DNA of 9,028 nt from CAZSGN01 sp964606415 (lineage in GTDB: Bacteria > Bacteroidota > Bacteroidia > Bacteroidales > JBBRXJ01). This document shows positions 5,415 through 9,028 of the stretch, piece after piece (within the stretch, counting starts at the first letter, position 1; the number at the start of each line of letters is the position of its first letter). Made by a program: the position numbers and the translations under genes. The stretch is from positions 1-9,028 of the forward strand of contig CAZSGN010000101.1 of NCBI GenBank assembly GCA_964606415.1, read 5' to 3'. A model generated the notes under the pieces. It was not told the origin of the DNA and ran no database searches. It worked only from the letters and a program-made list of their open reading frames with translations.

Positions 5415-6077
5415 TTAATTTGATTCGATAAGATCTTTGTTTTTTGAACGTTGAATCCAGATAATAATCCCCACGGTTATTAAAGCCATGGGAGGGAGGA
5501 TCATTAGTCCGTTATCTGTGTAACCAAACGAATAAAAACCCTCCGGGATAACCTGGACTGGTGATGATAATCCTGGAAAGCTTATCGTGCCGCTTCCGAA
5601 TATTTCTCTTACCAGGCCAACGATAACCAGGATGAGCCCGTAACCAGCACCGTTTCCTATACCATCAAGAAAAGATGGCCATGGTTTGTTGCTTAATGCA
5701 AAAGCTTCAAGCCTGCCCATAATGATACAATTGGTAATGATCAAACCCACGAAGACAGATAACTGCTTGCTAACTTCGTAAGCGTAAGCTTTTAAAAAAA
5801 GATCAACCAATACCACAAGGGATGATATAACTGTGAGTTGGACGATGATACGTATTCTTGGTGGAATTTTTGTCCGCAAAAGTGATACAATTAAGTTAGA
5901 GGCCCCCATAACCGCTATGACAGATAAGGCCATTACGATGGATGGTTCTAATTTTACGGTGATGGCTAATGCTGAACAAATTCCCAGTACCTGGACAGTA
6001 ATAGGGTTGTCTTTGTTCAGCGGTGTCTTTAGCAGTTTTAAGTTTTTTATTGAAAATAATGGTTCCTTGTCGCTCAT
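5415..6077 (-). CDS. nqrD: Na+-translocating NADH:quinone reductase subunit D
   Basis: Integral membrane subunit of 220 residues, homologous to RnfE, with about six membrane segments. Cys34 (LGICSALA) and Cys117 (IITNCIIMGRLEAFA) are the expected iron-sulfur ligands contributed by NqrD. The conserved GNGAGYG (141-147) and LVREIFGSGT (155-164) segments support NqrD. It overlaps the end of nqrC as ATGA, and a good AGGAG stands 5 bases before its ATG. It is the inner half of the pseudo-symmetric NqrD/NqrE pair and acts in the cytoplasmic membrane. Confidence 0.97.
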   Translation of the reverse strand: MSDKEPLFSIKNLKLLKTPLNKDNPITVQVLGICSALAITVKLEPSIVMALSVIAVMGASNLIVSLLRTKIPPRIRIIVQLTVISSLVVLVDLFLKAYAYEVSKQLSVFVGLIITNCIIMGRLEAFALSNKPWPSFLDGIGNGAGYGLILVIVGLVREIFGSGTISFPGLSSPVQVIPEGFYSFGYTDNGLMILPPMALITVGIIIWIQRSKNKDLIESN

Positions 6078-6775
6078 TTTTTCTCCTTTTTAAAGAATTC
6101 CTGATACTTTTTGACGGTTTCAAACATCATGCCTTCCACACCCTGGCTGGTTATGGTCGCGCCAGATATGGTACTGACCTTATGCTTGTCATCTTCTTCA
6201 ACGCTTTTTTTGGTTACCTCGATGGATTTATATTGTCCATCCTCAAAAAAACGTTTGCCAATGAATTGTTCCTGGAATTGTTCTGTTACAATTTCCGCAC
6301 CAAGACCAGGCGTCTCTGATTTATGGCCAAAAGTCACACCATATACCGTGTTAAAATCATCTTCTAATGCAATATAGCCCCAAATGGGCCCCCACAATCC
6401 TTTTCCGCGAACAGGAATGACATAAGCTTTGCCCCCATCCTCAATATTAGCAATATAGAGGGGCAGGTTTTGTTTTTCCAGCGGTTTATCCAATTCTTCT
6501 TTTAGTTTGACATAAAAAGGATCGATCGATTCCTGAATTTCCCCCTTGTAGTTGATGGTGTAGCTTTCCTGGATATATTCTTCATATTTTTCTTCAACTT
6601 GCTCTTTTGTTGCAGAAACATTAATGGCAGAAAGTATATTTAATTTTTTCTCAGTTTCCAAATTTTTATCCTGCAGCGGTTGTAATTGAATAGCGACAAA
6701 AGATAATACTGATGCAACGATCAGTACCATGATCATGGAAAATGTAAAAATGTATTTATTGCTATAATCTTTCAT
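6074..6775 (-). CDS. nqrC: Na+-translocating NADH:quinone reductase subunit C
   Basis: FMN-carrying subunit, 233 residues, with one N-terminal membrane helix (about 9-30) and a periplasmic FMN-binding domain homologous to RnfG. The flavin site is ISGATITS (203-210), with Thr207 the expected covalent FMN attachment point. SETPGLGAEI (153-162) and GKGLWGPIWGY (124-134) are further family hallmarks. The position normally occupied by Asp six residues before the FMN threonine is Ser201. It receives electrons from NqrD/E and passes them to NqrB. Its ATG overlaps the nqrB stop as ATGA, and no Shine-Dalgarno sequence is visible, so coupling to nqrB is likely. The tail is Lys-rich because it carries the nqrD ribosome binding site. 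Confidence 0.97.
   Translation of the reverse strand: MKDYSNKYIFTFSMIMVLIVASVLSFVAIQLQPLQDKNLETEKKLNILSAINVSATKEQVEEKYEEYIQESYTINYKGEIQESIDPFYVKLKEELDKPLEKQNLPLYIANIEDGGKAYVIPVRGKGLWGPIWGYIALEDDFNTVYGVTFGHKSETPGLGAEIVTEQFQEQFIGKRFFEDGQYKSIEVTKKSVEEDDKHKVSTISGATITSQGVEGMMFETVKKYQEFFKKEKK
6083..6087 (-). promoter_or_regulatory. ribosome binding site of nqrD inside the nqrC tail
   Basis: AGGAG on the minus strand lies 5 bases before the nqrD ATG and is encoded by the Lys/Glu-rich end of NqrC (KKEKK). Together with the ATGA overlap it confirms the nqrD start and should support efficient re-initiation. Confidence 0.7.
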
Positions 6776-7962
6776 TGAGTTACGTTTTTAGCCAGTTTAC
6801 CTCTTTTCAATCGTTTTTTGATATTAGCCTGAATCACATAATGATCAATTAGCGGGGCAAAAACATTCATTAATAGAATAGCTAACATGACGCCTTCGGG
6901 ATAAGCTGGATTAAGAACCCTGATCAGAATGGCCAGAAAGCCAACCAAAAAACCGTATATCCATTTCCCCCTGTTGGTCTGGGCAGCAGTTACCGGATCG
7001 GTGGCCATATACACAGCGCCAAAAGCAAAGCCTCCGATTAACAGGTGGGTATAAGCGGGTATTTCCATGAAAGGATTGACAGCGAATAGATTAAGTATGC
7101 CTCCCATGACCAGGCCTCCAATTAACACAGAGGACATGATCCGCCAGCTCCCGATACCGGTGATAATCAGAATAAATGCACCAAGTAAAATGGCTACCAC
7201 TGACGTTTCTCCTATTGATCCGGGGATGGTTCCTATAAACATGTCCATAATTGAATAGTCGCCTCCTGCACCATCTGCAAATGAGGAAGCTCCGTTGGCA
7301 GCCTGGGCAAGGACTGTCTCCCCGGTGTAACCATTGATGATGTTCTCTCCTTCCAGCATGCCGGAAACCCAAACTTTATTCCCAGACATGTATGCCGGAT
7401 AGGCGAAGAAGATAAATGCTCTTGCCAGTAATGCAGGGTTTAAAATATTCATGCCTGTGCCGCCAAATACTTCTTTTCCTATGATTACGGTAAAGGCAGT
7501 TGCGACAGCGACCATCCACAAAGGGACTTCTACAGGCATAACGAGAGGAATCAACATGCCCGTGACCAAAAATCCTTCATTGACCTCGTGTCCCCTGATT
7601 TGAGCAAATAAAAACTCTATGGCCAGACCGGTTACATAACTAACTACAATGATAGGTAAAACTTTAATCAGGCCATGTGTGACTTTGGCCCAGAAATCAG
7701 CTTGTTCGCCTATAGCAATGAAATGTTGGTGCCCGGTATTCCAGATGCCAAAAAGCAAAGTTGGGATCAGGGCGGTGATAACCATGATCATGGTTCTTTT
7801 CATGTCGATATGATCCCTGATATGGCTGCCTTTCTCTGTTACCTTGTTGGGCACAAAAAGAAAGGTCTCAAAAGCGTCGAAAGTGGAATGAAGTTTTTCA
7901 AAACGTCCACCTTTTTCAAAATGAGGTTTTATCTTATCTAAAAATTTTCGGAGTGGATTCAT
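6772..7962 (-). CDS. nqrB: Na+-translocating NADH:quinone reductase subunit B
   Basis: Large membrane subunit (396 residues, about ten membrane segments) thought to carry the Na+ path, a covalent FMN, riboflavin and the quinone site. Family stretches include the cytoplasmic N-terminus ending at HIDMKRTMIMV (51-61), GKEVFGGTGMNILNPALLARAF (starting at 162), and MATDPVTAAQTNRGKW (319-334). The FMN threonine should be Thr216, but the site reads NGYTGETVL (210-218): compared with the usual D-G-x-S/T-G-A-T, Asp is Asn and Ala is Glu. The frame is clean around it, so this is a substitution, not a frameshift. The start lies two bases after the nqrA stop with only a poor Shine-Dalgarno match (AAAAGAA), and the stop overlaps nqrC. 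RnfD is a distant homologue, but the context and N-terminus exclude it. Confidence 0.97.
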   Translation of the reverse strand: MNPLRKFLDKIKPHFEKGGRFEKLHSTFDAFETFLFVPNKVTEKGSHIRDHIDMKRTMIMVITALIPTLLFGIWNTGHQHFIAIGEQADFWAKVTHGLIKVLPIIVVSYVTGLAIEFLFAQIRGHEVNEGFLVTGMLIPLVMPVEVPLWMVAVATAFTVIIGKEVFGGTGMNILNPALLARAFIFFAYPAYMSGNKVWVSGMLEGENIINGYTGETVLAQAANGASSFADGAGGDYSIMDMFIGTIPGSIGETSVVAILLGAFILIITGIGSWRIMSSVLIGGLVMGGILNLFAVNPFMEIPAYTHLLIGGFAFGAVYMATDPVTAAQTNRGKWIYGFLVGFLAILIRVLNPAYPEGVMLAILLMNVFAPLIDHYVIQANIKKRLKRGKLAKNVTQ

Positions 7963-7964
7963 AG

Positions 7965-9028
7965 TTATTCTAGTTCTTTTATCATCAAATCGATCCCTTG
8001 TCTTAAAATGGATTGAACTTCTGTTTTAGATGTACAGACGAACTCACACAAAGCAAGATCTTCCTCGACAACCTCGTAAATACCTAGTTGTTCCATTTGA
8101 TCAATATCCTCGATCATAATTGACTTGATGAGTTGCTGTGCATAGATATCCATAGGAAGGACCTTTTCATACTGGCCTGTAATTACATATGCCCGGTAAC
8201 CGCCATGAAGGTTGGTGTCCATTTTGAACCGCCTTCCGAAAGTTAATTTTGAGAGAAAGGTTCCTGACATACTATATTTATTGAGGCCTGGTTTTGCCCA
8301 TCCAAACATTTCGTAATTGTCTCCTTCCGGAATTACGGTGACCTGGTTGTCGAAAAAGCCCAGATGCCCGTCCGGTTCAATTTTGCTGCCAGTCAAGACA
8401 TTACCGCTGATGCACCTGACATGATTATTTTGAATATTGTTTTCCAGCAGTTGCTTGATTGATGCGCCGGCAATGAGTTTATGGTATTTGGGGTTATTGA
8501 TTTCCGAGCCGGTAATGGCAATGACTTTGGATGTATCATAGATGCCTTCCTCGAATAGTCTTCCTAGAGCAATGACATGCTGAGGTTTAATCGTCCAGAC
8601 GCTTTCTCCTTTATTGATCGGTTCAATATGGTGTATCTGAATGCCCACGTTTCCTGCTGGATGAGGGCCCTTAAACCAATGTTTTTCAACTCCTTTGGCA
8701 TCCTTGAAAACGGGTGAAGCCGGGTATTCGGCATTCATCCCCAGGTGTATTTTTCCATCGGTTAGTTTTTTTAATGCTTCCAAACCTGTCTGGAACGATT
8801 GTTCTTCACCACGAACCAGGAAGTCAATGTCAGGAGCTAAAGGAGCCGTGTCAAAACAAGAAATAAAGATGGCTTTGGGTGGTTTTTCCGGATTGGCTAA
8901 GACATTATAAGGGCGTTGTTGAAGGGCTGGCCAGAGACCTGATTTCATCATATTGCGGATGATCTCTTCTCTTGTCATCTGCCCCGGCTTCCCTTTCTGA
9001 AAGGAAGTGTAGTCCTGTTTTTTATCTG
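7965..9028 (-). CDS. nqrA: Na+-translocating NADH:quinone reductase subunit A, 5' end missing
   Basis: C-terminal three quarters of NqrA; the gene runs off the right edge of the window. The frame stays open through 9028, adding 16 codons (reading DKKQDYTSFQKGKPGQ) before the Met codon at 8976-8978, so that Met is internal. About 353 residues are present against a usual total near 450. Family segments include SGLWPALQQRPYNVLANP just after that Met, then SCFDTAPLAPD, GPHPAGNVGIQIHHI with the conserved HPAGN, VWTIKPQHVIALG, ITGSEI and the C-terminal LCEFVCTSKTEVQ. NqrA is the peripheral cytoplasmic subunit bound to NqrB, without a covalent cofactor, and has been linked to quinone binding. It is the first gene of the operon in known clusters, so the promoter should lie beyond the window. 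Confidence 0.97.
   Translation of the reverse strand, partial: DKKQDYTSFQKGKPGQMTREEIIRNMMKSGLWPALQQRPYNVLANPEKPPKAIFISCFDTAPLAPDIDFLVRGEEQSFQTGLEALKKLTDGKIHLGMNAEYPASPVFKDAKGVEKHWFKGPHPAGNVGIQIHHIEPINKGESVWTIKPQHVIALGRLFEEGIYDTSKVIAITGSEINNPKYHKLIAGASIKQLLENNIQNNHVRCISGNVLTGSKIEPDGHLGFFDNQVTVIPEGDNYEMFGWAKPGLNKYSMSGTFLSKLTFGRRFKMDTNLHGGYRAYVITGQYEKVLPMDIYAQQLIKSIMIEDIDQMEQLGIYEVVEEDLALCEFVCTSKTEVQSILRQGIDLMIKELE

Noticed and set aside
7965..8978. nqrA as a complete 337-residue gene starting at 8978
   Set aside because: The frame remains open to the window edge and the extra upstream residues fit NqrA; the Met is internal and the gene is truncated by the window, not by mutation.

Overview
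The window reads as a piece of a Bacteroidota chromosome. The evidence is the protein types (an Nqr/ApbE set and an ArgB whose signature residues are given below), the scarcity of Shine-Dalgarno sequences, and a TAnnTTTG-type -7 promoter element in front of argB. Every gene I can support lies on the minus strand, so transcription runs from right to left. I cannot place it below phylum with confidence.

Right and centre (9028 down to 2482): one tightly packed operon, nqrA-nqrB-nqrC-nqrD-nqrE-nqrF-apbE. It encodes all six subunits of the Na+-translocating NADH:quinone oxidoreductase plus the flavin transferase that attaches FMN to NqrB and NqrC. NqrA is cut by the right window edge. Junctions are nearly seamless: 2-base gap A/B, ATGA overlaps at B/C and C/D, gaps of 6 and 18 bases at D/E and E/F, and a 1-base overlap at F/apbE. 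NqrF takes electrons from NADH through FAD and a 2Fe-2S centre. They then pass through the NqrD/E iron-sulfur site and the FMNs of NqrC and NqrB, while Na+ is pumped outwards. The cofactor residues of NqrC, D, E and F are all visible. The NqrB FMN site is present but departs from the usual motif.

Middle-left (2481 to 2017): 465 bases without a gene, and the least ordinary part of the window. A compound low-complexity repeat region begins one base after the apbE stop codon. It holds a degenerate 7-bp GAACAAN array, a 27-bp hairpin-bearing module inserted three times between heptamers, a C-rich spacer, seven perfect TATATGGG octamers able to satisfy a G-quadruplex pattern, and a short AGTCAGG repeat. 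After it come an A/T-rich inverted repeat and a candidate promoter.

Left (2016 to 1): a gene for an uncharacterised single-pass membrane protein with a probable PKD-like domain and a second beta-rich domain, then argB (acetylglutamate kinase family, arginine biosynthesis) behind its own probable promoter, ending at a weak A/T hairpin. I see no metabolic link between these two genes and the Nqr operon. I found no RNA gene, insertion sequence or CRISPR array. The respiratory operon is standard; the novelty candidates are the repeat region, the NqrB flavin-site variant and the uncharacterised membrane protein.
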